Shown here piece by piece: positions 6,928 to 15,758 of a DNA stretch of 64,000 bases (position 1 is the first letter of the stretch; each line of letters opens with the position of its first letter). The DNA comes from Nonomuraea jabiensis (GTDB lineage: Bacteria > Actinomycetota > Actinomycetes > Streptosporangiales > Streptosporangiaceae), in NCBI RefSeq assembly GCF_014204795.1, contig NZ_JACHMB010000001.1:8506501-8570500 (forward strand). Reading direction: 5' to 3'. The notes under the pieces are model-generated. The model worked only from the letters and a program-made list of their open reading frames with translations, was not told where the DNA came from and did not search any database. Made by a program: the position numbers and the translations under genes.

Positions 6928-9003
6928 TCAGCGGAGGAGATCGAGGTGCTGGGAGACCGGGCCCAGGGTGAGGAGGCCGCTGCCCGCTCCGGCCAGCTCC
7001 GCCGCCGCGGGTGTGAGCGCGGTCCGGGCGCGCGCCATCGTCTCCCTGTCGCCGACGGCCGCGGCGGCCCGCGCGACCAGGCACCACATGGCCTCCAAGA
7101 GCAGGTCGCGCGGTGGGTCGGGTACGTCACGCAGCTTCGCCGCAGCCTCGCGGCGGTGTCCGAGCCTGAGGAGGAGCAGCGGGCGCGTCCACGGCTCGTA
7201 CGGGCCGAAGTCGGCGCTGTCGTCGGCCGAGGCGGGTGAGGGGTGGCGCAGGCGCAGGCACAGGAGGACGAGCGGCAGGAGACCGTGCTCCAGGCCGGGC
7301 ATGCCGGCGCCGTCCAGCCGGGAGGCGGCGGATCGGTAGGCCGCCTCGACCTCCTGCGGCGGGGCCTGGCCGGTCGCGTCGAGGCGCAGCGCCCGATACC
7401 ACTGGGTGAAGACGCTCACCAGCGGCAGCTCGTGCCGCGCGGCCAGCTGATCGGCGGCGGCCGCGTGGGCGTCGGCTCCGGCGAAGTCCGCGAGCGCGCT
7501 GCGGGCTTGGAGGCGGATGAGGTGGCCGAGGACCTCGTAGGTGGCAAGGCCGTGCCGGGCCGACAGCGCGATCAGCTCGGTGCCGATGGCGTCCCGGTGG
7601 GGTGCCAGGCCCGTACGGTGGAACGTCTGCATGAAGACGCCGTTGAGCGCGAACGCCAGCAGGCCCGGATCGTCCAGGCGGCGGGCGAGCAGCTCCGCCT
7701 CCCTTGCGGTGGCGGGGCCGCGCGGTGAGTTCGTACCGCGGGATTCCAGCGCGATGGTGGCCAGCAGGCGGGCTCGCACCGCGTCACGTGCCCCCAGCGG
7801 GGAACGCACGCCGTTCGCGGGGGTGACAGCGGCGCCGTGTGAGGCCGCAGCCGCATGCTCCGGGACAGGGGGCGTGACCGCCCGGGTAGCGGCCTTGCCT
7901 GGTGGGAGTGCGCACGATGGGAGGGCGGCGAGGGTGCGTTCGGCGGCTGCGATCACGTGGGTCGCCTGGTCGGGGTCGTCGAGGCGGGTCCAGATCGCCG
8001 GTACGTCGTAGGCGCCGATGACGCGGGCCGTCAGCTCCACGTCCCCCAGTTCCTCGGCCGCCGCGATGGCCGCCACCCGGTGTTCGCGGGCCGCCCGCAG
8101 GCCGCCGCCACCCGTCACCGCGAGGTCGCGCATCAGCCCCACCGTCGACTCCAGCCGGGCGCGCGCACCCGTTGGCACGCTGCGGTCGTAGGCGGCGGCG
8201 GCCCGCGCCCACACCGTGTCCGCCGGGCCCTGACCGCCGGGGGCGAGGTGCGGGGCGTGATGGAGGATGTCCGCCTCCAGACGGCTCAGCCCGGGGCCGG
8301 GGTCCACGCCCAGGTGCTCGACCAGCAGGTCCCGTGCCCGGCGCAGCACCGCGAGCGCGTCGCCCTGGCGGCCGGTACGGTACAGCGCCAGAGCAAGCAG
8401 CCGCCAGCCCTCCTCCCGCCAAGGATGTTCGGCGACGTGCGTGTCCAGGTCGGGGACCGCTTCCCCGGCCAGTCCCAGGTCCAGCCGGGCCTCGGCCTGG
8501 CGTTCGACGGCGTGCAGCCGCAGCTCCGTCAGCCGGGAGCGTTCGGTACGGGCCCAGGGCTCGTCGGAGAAGTCGGCGTAGGCGGGCCCGCGCCACCATC
8601 CCAGCGCCTCCTCGACCCGGGGGAGCACGTCCGCGGGCGTCCCCGCGGTGGTCACCGCCCGTTCGAAGCGCCAGGCGTCCACCGCGTCCGGCTCGGCGCG
8701 CAACGCGTACCCCGGCCCCTCGGTGACCAGCAGCCGGGCCGGGGACCTGGGCGGGCGCTGCGGCTCCAGCGCCCGGCGCAGCGCCGCCACGAACGTGCGC
8801 AGCGCGCCCACCGCGTCCGGCGGCGGGTCCTCCCACAGGTCCGTCACCAGGTGGGCGACCGGTACGACGCGCCGGCGGGCGACGATGAGCCGGGCCAGCA
8901 CCGCGCGATGGCGCGGCCCCTTCAAGGCGATCGCGTCCCCGGCGCCGTCCCAGGCGGCCACCGGCCCCAGCACGCCGAACCTCACCTGCACCGCTCCCGT
9001 CAC
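6928..9003 (-). CDS. SARP-like regulator with BTAD domain and long C-terminal repeat region
   Basis: 691 residues from a GTG preceded by AGAAGGGG. N-terminal OmpR-like wHTH (FGVLGPVAAWDG, ALKGPRHRAVLARLIVARRR, VGALRTFVAALRRAL, GYALRAEPDAVDAWRFERAV) followed by the bacterial transcriptional activation domain to about residue 250 (LRLHAVERQAEARLDLG, GWRLLALALYRTGRQGDALA). It lacks an NB-ARC ATPase; instead about 440 residues of Ala/Arg-rich helical hairpins follow, consistent with TPR-like sensor repeats. Such AfsR/DnrI relatives activate neighbouring promoters. The nearest divergent gene is the hydrolase at 9433, a possible target, with an inverted repeat at 9024-9039. Confidence 0.85.
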   Translation of the reverse strand: MTGAVQVRFGVLGPVAAWDGAGDAIALKGPRHRAVLARLIVARRRVVPVAHLVTDLWEDPPPDAVGALRTFVAALRRALEPQRPPRSPARLLVTEGPGYALRAEPDAVDAWRFERAVTTAGTPADVLPRVEEALGWWRGPAYADFSDEPWARTERSRLTELRLHAVERQAEARLDLGLAGEAVPDLDTHVAEHPWREEGWRLLALALYRTGRQGDALAVLRRARDLLVEHLGVDPGPGLSRLEADILHHAPHLAPGGQGPADTVWARAAAAYDRSVPTGARARLESTVGLMRDLAVTGGGGLRAAREHRVAAIAAAEELGDVELTARVIGAYDVPAIWTRLDDPDQATHVIAAAERTLAALPSCALPPGKAATRAVTPPVPEHAAAASHGAAVTPANGVRSPLGARDAVRARLLATIALESRGTNSPRGPATAREAELLARRLDDPGLLAFALNGVFMQTFHRTGLAPHRDAIGTELIALSARHGLATYEVLGHLIRLQARSALADFAGADAHAAAADQLAARHELPLVSVFTQWYRALRLDATGQAPPQEVEAAYRSAASRLDGAGMPGLEHGLLPLVLLCLRLRHPSPASADDSADFGPYEPWTRPLLLLRLGHRREAAAKLRDVPDPPRDLLLEAMWCLVARAAAAVGDRETMARARTALTPAAAELAGAGSGLLTLGPVSQHLDLLR

Positions 9004-9432
9004 CCCCTTCTACTGGTCATGCTGACGGACCGATCCGTCGGCCACCGGCCGCGCTTGTGGCAGGTGGCCCTTTGCGTCCCGGCCGCGTCCCGGCTGCGTC
9101 TCGGCGTCGAGCGGGCAGGCGCCCGAGCGGGCTCGCGCCGCCTCGGCCCAGCCGTGCCAGGCGGGTGGCCCGCTCCCGGTCGCGGGCCCAGTCATGGGTC
9201 GCATCCGGGTACGGCCGCGTCGCACCCCTCTCAGAGAGGACGACGTTCCGGCGGCCTGGTCGCGTAGCCCGCGTCAGGCGGCAAGCCCCGCACACCGGTA
9301 GCGCCGCTCCACGCAAGAGCAGCCGGTCAGATGACCTCAGGCCACGGTAGCGCGCTGATCGGATGCTCATTCACACCCGGCACGCTGGAGCCCGCCCCCA
9401 CCGGAACCAACTGACCGAAAGAGAGCGCCATC
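9004..9432. promoter_or_regulatory. Divergent intergenic region with inverted repeat at 9024-9039
   Basis: 429 bases separate the regulator and the hydrolase. GACGGA-CCGA-TCCGTC at 9024-9039 is a perfect 6-bp inverted repeat 20 bases before the regulator's start codon, well placed for autoregulation. On the minus strand a frame reading HDWARDRERATRLARLGRGG suggests a relic of an unidentified short gene near 9100-9200, but it has no clear start. No other structure seen. Confidence 0.4.
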
Positions 9433-10305
9433 GTGGTCATCGAAGGCTTCACCTATCACCGCGTCCCCGTCGCCGACGGCGTGTCGCTCAGTGCGGCCGT
9501 CGCGGGGGAGGGCAGCCCGATCGTGCTGCTGCACGGCTTCCCGCAGACGCACCTCATGTGGCGGCATGTCGCCGCCGACCTGGCCGCCGACCATATGGTC
9601 ATCTGCCCCGACCTGCGTGGTTACGGCGCCAGCGACAAACCCGCCGAGACCGGGCCCGGCACCTACGCCAAGCGCACCATGGCCGCCGACGTCGTGGCGC
9701 TGGCCCGCGCGTTCGGGCACGAGCGGTTCGCCCTGGCCGGGCACGACCGCGGCGCCCTGGTGGCCTTCCGCGCCGGGCTCGACCACCCGGCGGCGATCAG
9801 CCACCTGGCCTGCCTGGACGTGCTGCCGACCGTGGACATGTGGGACGTGATGCGCGGGGCGTCGGCGGCGGTCGGCTTCCACCTCTACCTGATGGCGCAG
9901 CCGCCCGGGCTGCCGGAGGCGATGATCGCGGCCAGTCCGGACGTGTTCTTCGGCCACTTCCTCGACGGCTGGACGGGCGACGCGGGGGCGATCCCCGCCG
10001 AGGTACGTGCCGCGTACCTGGAGGCCTGCCGCGAGGCGATCCCCTCGATCGTGGCCGACTACCGCGCCTCGGCCGGTATCGACGCCGACCACGACCGGGC
10101 CGACCGCGAGGCGGGCAGGCGCCTGGAGATGCCGGTGACGGTGCTGCAGCAGGACTGGGGCGCCGCCCTCGGCTACGACGCGGCGGCGCTGTGGCGGGCG
10201 TGGGCGCCACGGCTGCGGCACCTCACCGTCGGCCACGGCCACTTCATGGCGGAGGAGGCGCCCGCCGAGGTCGCCAAGGTACTGCGGGAGCTGCTGGCTC
10301 GCTGA
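9433..10305 (+). CDS. Alpha/beta hydrolase of the haloacetate dehalogenase type
   Basis: 290 residues from a GTG with a purine-rich site (GAAAGAGAG) upstream. Alpha/beta-hydrolase landmarks: oxyanion region HGFPQTHLMW, strand DLRGYGASDKP, nucleophile elbow GHDRGA with Asp105 rather than Ser, and catalytic His270 in GHGHFMAEEAP. An Asp nucleophile in an H-D-R-G setting is characteristic of fluoroacetate/haloacetate dehalogenases and soluble epoxide hydrolases; DLRGYGASDKP is especially close to the dehalogenases. Substrate therefore a short halo-acid or epoxide by family, not proven. Acts in the cytoplasm; no signal peptide. Transcribed toward the P450 gene but separated from it by a palindromic operator. 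Confidence 0.8.
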   Translation: MVIEGFTYHRVPVADGVSLSAAVAGEGSPIVLLHGFPQTHLMWRHVAADLAADHMVICPDLRGYGASDKPAETGPGTYAKRTMAADVVALARAFGHERFALAGHDRGALVAFRAGLDHPAAISHLACLDVLPTVDMWDVMRGASAAVGFHLYLMAQPPGLPEAMIAASPDVFFGHFLDGWTGDAGAIPAEVRAAYLEACREAIPSIVADYRASAGIDADHDRADREAGRRLEMPVTVLQQDWGAALGYDAAALWRAWAPRLRHLTVGHGHFMAEEAPAEVAKVLRELLAR

Positions 10306-10388
10306 GACCCGGCTGGACCGGCCAGGGCAAGGACTCGAACGCCGGAGGTGACTACAACACCCTGCCGTGGAGGTCGGCCCTGCTCCGG

Positions 10389-10422
10389 GCCTGAAATCGA
10401 TAGACTTCTATCGTTTTCAGGC
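10389..10422. promoter_or_regulatory. 34-bp near-perfect palindrome before the P450 gene
   Basis: Left half GCCTGAAATCGATAGAC and right half TTCTATCGTTTTCAGGC; the reverse complement of the right half matches the left in 15 of 17 positions. It lies 27 bases upstream of the P450 start, where a repressor would block the promoter. The AT-rich core GATAGA/TCTATC is typical of TetR-type operators. No TetR gene adjoins it, so the regulator must be elsewhere. Confidence 0.65.
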
Positions 10423-10448
10423 CACGGTCGATCCCCTGAGGAGCTGGC

Positions 10449-11645
10449 ATGAGCGAGCCTGTAACCCTGCCCCTGTACATGCGCCGCAACGCGTTCGACC
10501 CCGATCCCGAGGTCGCGGTGGCGCGGGACAAGGACGGCGTCCGGCGGGAGAAGACCCCGTTCGGCCTCGACATCTGGATGGTCAGCCGCTTCGCGGACGT
10601 CAGGGAGGTCCTCGGGGACTCCGGGCGCTTCAGCAACGCCCAGCGCAACGTCTTCAGGGCCCCGGGCATGCCGGCGGTGAGCCCCGAGGAGATCGAGCGG
10701 CTGCGGGCGGGCAACCTGCTCGCCTTCGACCCTCCCGAGCACACCCGGCTGCGCCGGATGCTGACGCCCGAGTTCACCATGCGCCGGATGCGCCGCCTGG
10801 AGCCGCGCATCCGGGACATCGTCACCGAGCACCTCGACGCCATGGAGGCCGCCGGGCCGCCCGCCGACCTGGTCTCGGCCTTCGCCCTGCCGGTCCCGTC
10901 GCTGGTGATCTGCGAGCTGCTCGGCGTCCCGTACGCCGACCGGGGCGACTTCCAGCGCCGTTCCGGGAAGATGCTCGACGTCTCGCTGCCCGTGCAGGAG
11001 CGGGCCGCCGCCCAGCTCGAGTCGCGGGCCTACATGGCCGAGCTGGTCGCCCGCACCCGGGCCGAGCCGGGCGAGGACCTGCTCGGCATGCTCGTACGCG
11101 AGCACGGCGACGACCTGAGCACCGACGAGCTGGCCGGCATCGCCACGCTGCTCCTGCTGGCCGGCCACGAGACCACCTCCAACATGCTCGGCATCGGCAC
11201 CCTGGCCCTGCTGCGCCACCCCGAACAGCTGGAGCTTCTCAGGCGGGAGCCCGAGCGGATCAACGCCGCCGTGGAGGAGCTGCTGCGCTGGCTCAGCATC
11301 GTCCACACGGGCACGTTCAAGGTCGCCACCGCCGACACCGTGCTGGCCGGGCAGCCGATCGCGGCGGGAGACCTGGTGATGTGCGCCCTGCCCGCGGCCA
11401 ACCGCGACCCGGCCTACATCGCCGACCCCGACCGGCTCGACATCGGCCGCGGCGACATGGGGCACGTGGCCTTCGGCCACGGCGTGCACCACTGCCTGGG
11501 CGCGCCGCTGGCCAGGATGGAGATGCAGATCGCCTTCCCCGCCCTCTTCGAGCGCTTCCCAGGGCTGCGGGAGGCGGGGGAGCCGGCCGAGTTCCGCGCC
11601 TTCAACGTGGTGTACGGGCTGCGCTCCTTCATGGTGGCCTGGTGA
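10449..11645 (+). CDS. Cytochrome P450
   Basis: 398 residues, the usual bacterial class I length. I-helix oxygen-activation motif LLLAGHETTSNML, K-helix EELLRWLS (ExxR variant EELLR), and heme loop FGHGVHHCLGAPLAR with the proximal thiolate Cys349. The B-C region FALPVPSLVICELLGVPYAD is the signature seen in CYP105-like enzymes of actinomycetes. A GAGGAG-type ribosome binding site precedes the ATG. No ferredoxin or reductase gene is adjacent, so redox partners come from elsewhere. Substrate unknown; the paralogue at 28248 shares the same architecture. Confidence 0.93.
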   Translation: MSEPVTLPLYMRRNAFDPDPEVAVARDKDGVRREKTPFGLDIWMVSRFADVREVLGDSGRFSNAQRNVFRAPGMPAVSPEEIERLRAGNLLAFDPPEHTRLRRMLTPEFTMRRMRRLEPRIRDIVTEHLDAMEAAGPPADLVSAFALPVPSLVICELLGVPYADRGDFQRRSGKMLDVSLPVQERAAAQLESRAYMAELVARTRAEPGEDLLGMLVREHGDDLSTDELAGIATLLLLAGHETTSNMLGIGTLALLRHPEQLELLRREPERINAAVEELLRWLSIVHTGTFKVATADTVLAGQPIAAGDLVMCALPAANRDPAYIADPDRLDIGRGDMGHVAFGHGVHHCLGAPLARMEMQIAFPALFERFPGLREAGEPAEFRAFNVVYGLRSFMVAW

Positions 11646-11651
11646 TCGGGG

Positions 11652-11671
11652 GCGCCGTGGGTCCCCGGCGC
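11652..11671. terminator. Hairpin between converging genes
   Basis: GCGCCG at 11652-11657 pairs with CGGCGC at 11666-11671 around an 8-base loop, in the 27-base space between the P450 stop and the esterase stop. No U-tract, as is common in actinomycetes. It could serve both strands. Confidence 0.5.
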
Positions 11672-11672
11672 G

Positions 11673-12923
11673 TCAGGCGTTGGGGCAGCGGGGCGGGGCC
11701 GTGCCGTAGGCGTACTGGAGGAAGTCGACCAGCATGGCGGGCCAGGAGTTCCAGTCGTGGCCGCCCGTCCCGTAGCAGTAGCGGTGGCCGACGCCCAGGC
11801 CGGTCAGGGTCTGGTCGAAGACGCTCGCGTACGACCCGAGTATGGCCTCGTTCACCGAGAGGGCCTCGGTGTTCGCCGGGGACGTGGTGCTGTAGGCGCA
11901 CTCCGCGGGTGCCGGGCCGTGGCCGTCGCCGAGGATGTACTGGCCCGAGGAGTCGCGCGGCAGCGACCGGCAGCCGCCCGCGTACAGGCCCAGCTTGCCG
12001 CTGAAGGGCGCGTACTTGCCCTGCGTCACGAGCACCGCCGGGTTGGCGGCGGGCCAGTCGAGGTCTCCCGAGGCGCTGGTGGTGTGCGGCCCGAACAGGG
12101 TGTCCAGCCGATAGACGAGCTGCTGCTGCTGGTCGAGCACGGGCAGCGCGCCGTCGTACTTGTTGACCCGGTACGGCCCCAGGTCCAGCAGGGTGATCGC
12201 GGCCCCGGCCTGCCACATCGAGTCGGAGATCGTCCGCTGGGCGGGCTTGCCGCGCAGGTCGATGCCCGGCGAGAAGGCGCCGATGACGGAGAACACGTCG
12301 GGGTGCGCGGCGGCGTACTTCAGCGTGCCGAACCCGCCCATCGACAGCCCCGCGAGGCCCCGCCCCGACCGGTTGGCGATGGTGTTGAAGTTGGCGTCGA
12401 TCCACGGGATGAGCTGGGAGATGTGGTACGTCTCCCACTTCGGCGCGAAATATCCGTCCGTACGCCCGGCCCAGTCGCTGTACCAGCCGGTCATGCCACC
12501 GGTCGGCATCACCACGATGCCGTCGTAGGGACGGCCGGGCGTGTTGCGGATCAGCGACACGAGGTCGGTCTTGGTCGTCCACTCGTCGTAGTTGTCGCCG
12601 CCGCCGTTGATGAGGTAGAGGGAGCGGTAGCGGGTGCTCCTGGCGGGGTCGTACCCGGGGGGCAGGTAGACGCGCACGCTGATCTCGTGGGCGAGCGGGT
12701 CGATCGCGGGGGTGCCGCCGGCCGCCTGGAAGATCGCCGTGGAGGTCATGACGACGTCGCGCAGCTCGGAGCCGTCGTTCTGGAGATGTCGCTCGACCCG
12801 CAGGCAGGTGATGCCGTGGCCGCTGGGCTGGGGGAGCGTGGTGGAGCACGTCTCGGCGTACGCCGTCGTCGCGGGCGCCACGAGCGCCGCGGCGAACAGG
12901 AGCACGGCGGCTAACCGTCGCAT
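11673..12923 (-). CDS. Secreted esterase of the antigen-85/esterase D superfamily
   Basis: 416 residues. Signal peptide MRRLAAVLLFAAALVAP followed by an Ala-Tyr-Ala cleavage site. The mature protein has the putative-esterase fold (PF00756 type): strand ISVRVYLPPGYDP, LYLINGGGDNYDEW, the nucleophile elbow GLSMGGFG with the catalytic Ser, and a C-terminal His in GTGGHDWNSW. Six or more Cys residues (CSTTL, CLRVE, GGCRS, CAYST, CYGTG, CPNA) suggest disulfides, fitting an extracellular enzyme. Mycolyltransferases share the fold, but this organism type lacks a mycolic layer, so a general acyl-esterase role is more likely. Divergent from the flavoprotein at 13028. Confidence 0.85.
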   Translation of the reverse strand: MRRLAAVLLFAAALVAPATTAYAETCSTTLPQPSGHGITCLRVERHLQNDGSELRDVVMTSTAIFQAAGGTPAIDPLAHEISVRVYLPPGYDPARSTRYRSLYLINGGGDNYDEWTTKTDLVSLIRNTPGRPYDGIVVMPTGGMTGWYSDWAGRTDGYFAPKWETYHISQLIPWIDANFNTIANRSGRGLAGLSMGGFGTLKYAAAHPDVFSVIGAFSPGIDLRGKPAQRTISDSMWQAGAAITLLDLGPYRVNKYDGALPVLDQQQQLVYRLDTLFGPHTTSASGDLDWPAANPAVLVTQGKYAPFSGKLGLYAGGCRSLPRDSSGQYILGDGHGPAPAECAYSTTSPANTEALSVNEAILGSYASVFDQTLTGLGVGHRYCYGTGGHDWNSWPAMLVDFLQYAYGTAPPRCPNA

Positions 12924-13027
12924 CGCATCTCCTCTACGGGACCGCCCCGATCATCACCAGGCTTTGGCGGTCACGTCAACACCCTGTCGCATTGACAGTG
13001 AAAACAACCAAGCGCATGCTTGCCGAC

Positions 13028-14785
13028 ATGGTCGAATCCAGCCTCACCCCCCAGGGCCAGAGCCGGCGCGCCCTGTTACGCGGGGCCGCCGTGGCGGGCG
13101 GCGCAATGGTCGCGGGCGCCGCGCTGGGCAGCGCGCCGGCCCGTGCCGAGGTCGAGTACGACGTCGTGGTGGTCGGCGCCGGAGCCGCCGGGATGACCGC
13201 GGCACTGACGGCGGCCAAACGCGGGCTGCGCACCGTCGTGGTGGAGAAGGCCCCGACGTTCGGCGGCTCGGCCGCCCGATCGGGCGCCGGCATCTGGATC
13301 CCGTGCAACGAGGTCATCCTCGCCGCCGGCGTCCAGGACACCCCCGCCAAGGCCGCCGCCTACCTGGCCCGCGTCGTCGGCGACACCGTGCCGATCGAGC
13401 GGCAGCGGGCCTTCCTGTCGGCGGGGCCGGCGATGATCTCGTTCGTGATGCGCAACAGCCCGCTGCGCTTCCGGTTCATGGAGGGCTACTCCGACTACTA
13501 TCCGGAGTTCCCCGGCGGCATGCCGAACGGGCGCTCCATCGAGCCCGCCCAGCTCGACGGCAACATCCTCGGCGCCGAGCTGGCCCGCCTGAACGGCCCG
13601 TACATCCAGACCCCAGCGGGCCTGGTGGTCTACAGCGCCGACTACAAGTGGCTGACGCTGGCCGCCGTCAACCCCAAGGGCCTCGAGGTGAGCGCCGCGT
13701 GCCTGCTGCGCGGCACCGAGGCCGCGCTGCGCGGCGAGAAACCGCTGACCATGGGCCAGTCCCTGGCCGCCGGCCTGCGCGCGGGGCTGCTCTCGGCCGG
13801 CGTGCCGGTGCTGCTGAACACCCCGCTGCTCGACCTCAAGGTCGAGTCCGGCCGCGTCACCGGCGTCGTCACGCCCGGCGGCCTGGTCAGAGCCAAGCGC
13901 GGCGTGATCGTCGGCTCGGGCGGGTTCGAGCACAGCGCGGCCATGCGCACGGAGTTCCAGCGCCAGCCCATCGGCACGAGCTGGACCGTCGGCGCCAAGG
14001 AGAACACCGGCGACGGCATCGAGGCCGGCGAACGGGTCGGCGCCGCGCTGGACCTGATGGACGACGCCTGGTGGGGCCCGGCCATCCCGCTGCCCGGCCA
14101 GCCGTACTTCTGCCTGGCCGAGCGCACCCTGCCGGGCTGCGTCCTGGTCAACGGCAACGGCGTGCGCTTCGTCAACGAGGGCGCCCCCTACAGCGACGTC
14201 GTCCACGTCATGTACGACCGCAACGGCCCGGGCCAGCCGCACATCCCCGCCTGGCTCATCGTCGACCAGAACTACCGCAACAAGTACCTGTTCCGGGACG
14301 TCGCGCCGCTGCTGCCGCTGCCCGACGAATGGTTCGCCGGCGGCGCCGCGTACAAGGCGTGGACGATCGAGCAGCTGGCCCAGAAGATCGGCGTCCCGCA
14401 GGCGGCGCTGCGCGGCACCATCGACCGCTTCAACGGGTTCGCCACGACCGGCAAGGACCTCGACTTCCACCGCGGCGACAGCGCCTACGACCGCTACTAC
14501 GCCGACCCGCTGGTCAAGCCGAACCCGTGCCTCGCGCCGCTGTGGCTGCCGCCCTTCTACGCGTTCAAGATCGTCCCAGGGGACCTCGGCACCAAGGGCG
14601 GGATGCGCACCGACGCCCGCGCGCGCGTGCTGCGGGCCGACGGGTCGGTCATCCCCGGCCTGTACGCCGCCGGCAACGCCAGCGGAGCCGTCATGGGCCA
14701 CAGCTACGCCGGCTCCGGCTCGACCATCGGCCCCGCCATGACCTTCGGGTACGTGGCCGCCAACGACATCGCCGACACGCCTTAA
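13028..14785 (+). CDS. Tat-exported FAD dehydrogenase, 3-ketosteroid dehydrogenase-like
   Basis: 585 residues from the ATG at 13028; a TTG at 12992 and ATG at 13016 are possible earlier starts. Twin-arginine signal SRRALLRGAAVAGGAMVAGA. FAD Rossmann motif VVVVGAGAAGMTAALTAAKR, then GGSAARSGAGIWIP, which resembles the GGS(T/A)ARSG block of 3-ketosteroid-delta1-dehydrogenases and flavocytochrome fumarate reductases. The C-terminal flavin block is GLYAAGNASGAVMGHSYAGS. Members remove or add hydride pairs on steroid or enoate substrates. KstD enzymes are usually cytoplasmic, so a Tat signal is notable. It may form a unit with the luciferase-like gene 41 bases downstream. Confidence 0.82.
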   Translation: MVESSLTPQGQSRRALLRGAAVAGGAMVAGAALGSAPARAEVEYDVVVVGAGAAGMTAALTAAKRGLRTVVVEKAPTFGGSAARSGAGIWIPCNEVILAAGVQDTPAKAAAYLARVVGDTVPIERQRAFLSAGPAMISFVMRNSPLRFRFMEGYSDYYPEFPGGMPNGRSIEPAQLDGNILGAELARLNGPYIQTPAGLVVYSADYKWLTLAAVNPKGLEVSAACLLRGTEAALRGEKPLTMGQSLAAGLRAGLLSAGVPVLLNTPLLDLKVESGRVTGVVTPGGLVRAKRGVIVGSGGFEHSAAMRTEFQRQPIGTSWTVGAKENTGDGIEAGERVGAALDLMDDAWWGPAIPLPGQPYFCLAERTLPGCVLVNGNGVRFVNEGAPYSDVVHVMYDRNGPGQPHIPAWLIVDQNYRNKYLFRDVAPLLPLPDEWFAGGAAYKAWTIEQLAQKIGVPQAALRGTIDRFNGFATTGKDLDFHRGDSAYDRYYADPLVKPNPCLAPLWLPPFYAFKIVPGDLGTKGGMRTDARARVLRADGSVIPGLYAAGNASGAVMGHSYAGSGSTIGPAMTFGYVAANDIADTP

Positions 14786-14826
14786 AACGATTGCCGTCCC
14801 CCGCCGCGGAGCAGCAGCATGGCGGG

Positions 14827-15687
14827 ATGCGCTTCTCGATCAACATTCCGAACTTCGGCGACTTCGCCGACCCCAGGACCGTCGCCTCGGTGGCCGTCGC
14901 CGCCGAACAGGCGGGCTGGGAAGCGCTGTTCGTCTGGGATCACGTCGTCCACGTCAAGAGCAGGCGCCGGGCGTTCGGCGACCCCTGGATGCTGCTGACG
15001 GCGGCGGCGCTGGCGACCACCCGGATCAGGCTCGGCACCCTGGTCACCCCGGTCGCCCGGCGCCGGCCGCAGCAGCTGGCCCGCCAGGTCGCCACGCTCG
15101 ACGCGCTCAGCGGCGGCCGGGTGATCTTCGGCGCGGGGCTGGGCGGGCCGATCGAGGACGAGTACGGCAGCTTCGGCGAGCCCACCGACCCGGTCGTGCT
15201 CGCCGAGCGCCTCGACGAGGGCCTGGACCTGCTGGCCCGCTACTGGAGCGGCGAGCCGGTCACCCATCACGGGCGGCACTTCCGGGCCGAGGACGTGGCC
15301 CTGCTGCCGCCGACCGTACAGCGCCCCCGCCCGCCGGTCTGGGTCGCCGGGTTCTGGCCCAACCGCAGGCCGATGCGCCGCGCCGCACGCTGGGACGGCG
15401 CGGTCCCGCTGTTCGGGCCGGGCTCGCACGGCTACGGCCCGCCCGTCGACCAGGTGCGGGAGCTGGCCGCGTACGTACGCGAGCAGCGCCGCGACGACGG
15501 CCCCTTCGAGCTCGTCGTCGGCGGCGTCAGCCCCACCGGCGCCGCCCAGGCCCGCGACCTGCTCGGCCCGCTCATGGACGCGGGCGCCACCTGGTGGGAC
15601 GAGCGCCAGCCGATCGACGGCGCCGACCTGGACCGGCTCGCGCCCGTGCTGCGCCGCATCGAGCAGGGCCCGCCCACCGTGCGGTGA
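14827..15687 (+). CDS. LLM-class flavin/F420-dependent oxidoreductase
   Basis: 286 residues. Bacterial luciferase-like TIM barrel: MRFSINIPNFGDFADPR, GWEALFVWDHVVH, TTRIRLGTLVTPVARRRP, LARQVATLDALSGGRVIFG and the C-terminal DGAVPLFGPGS. The LVTPVARRRPQQLARQ segment is the usual cofactor-proximal strand and helix. Actinomycete members commonly use F420, but FMN cannot be excluded. The start ATG at 14827 fits the barrel's first strand exactly; ribosome binding site is weak. Same strand as, and 41 bases after, the flavoprotein gene, so cotranscription is likely. Confidence 0.88.
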   Translation: MRFSINIPNFGDFADPRTVASVAVAAEQAGWEALFVWDHVVHVKSRRRAFGDPWMLLTAAALATTRIRLGTLVTPVARRRPQQLARQVATLDALSGGRVIFGAGLGGPIEDEYGSFGEPTDPVVLAERLDEGLDLLARYWSGEPVTHHGRHFRAEDVALLPPTVQRPRPPVWVAGFWPNRRPMRRAARWDGAVPLFGPGSHGYGPPVDQVRELAAYVREQRRDDGPFELVVGGVSPTGAAQARDLLGPLMDAGATWWDERQPIDGADLDRLAPVLRRIEQGPPTVR

Positions 15688-15758
15688 ATCGATGACTCTC
15701 TGCGGTCTGCCATGATTCAAACGCACTTTGTCACCATTGCCCCTGAGGAGTTTCCCCC

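Noticed and set aside
10320..10345. T-arm-like AAGGACTCGAACGCC
   Set aside because: The flanking bases do not form a T-stem, and no D-arm or acceptor pairing is present; probably chance.
12992..12997. TTGACA as a strong -35 promoter element
   Set aside because: No matching -10 lies 16-18 bases downstream, and the same bases may be the start of the flavoprotein gene (TTG).
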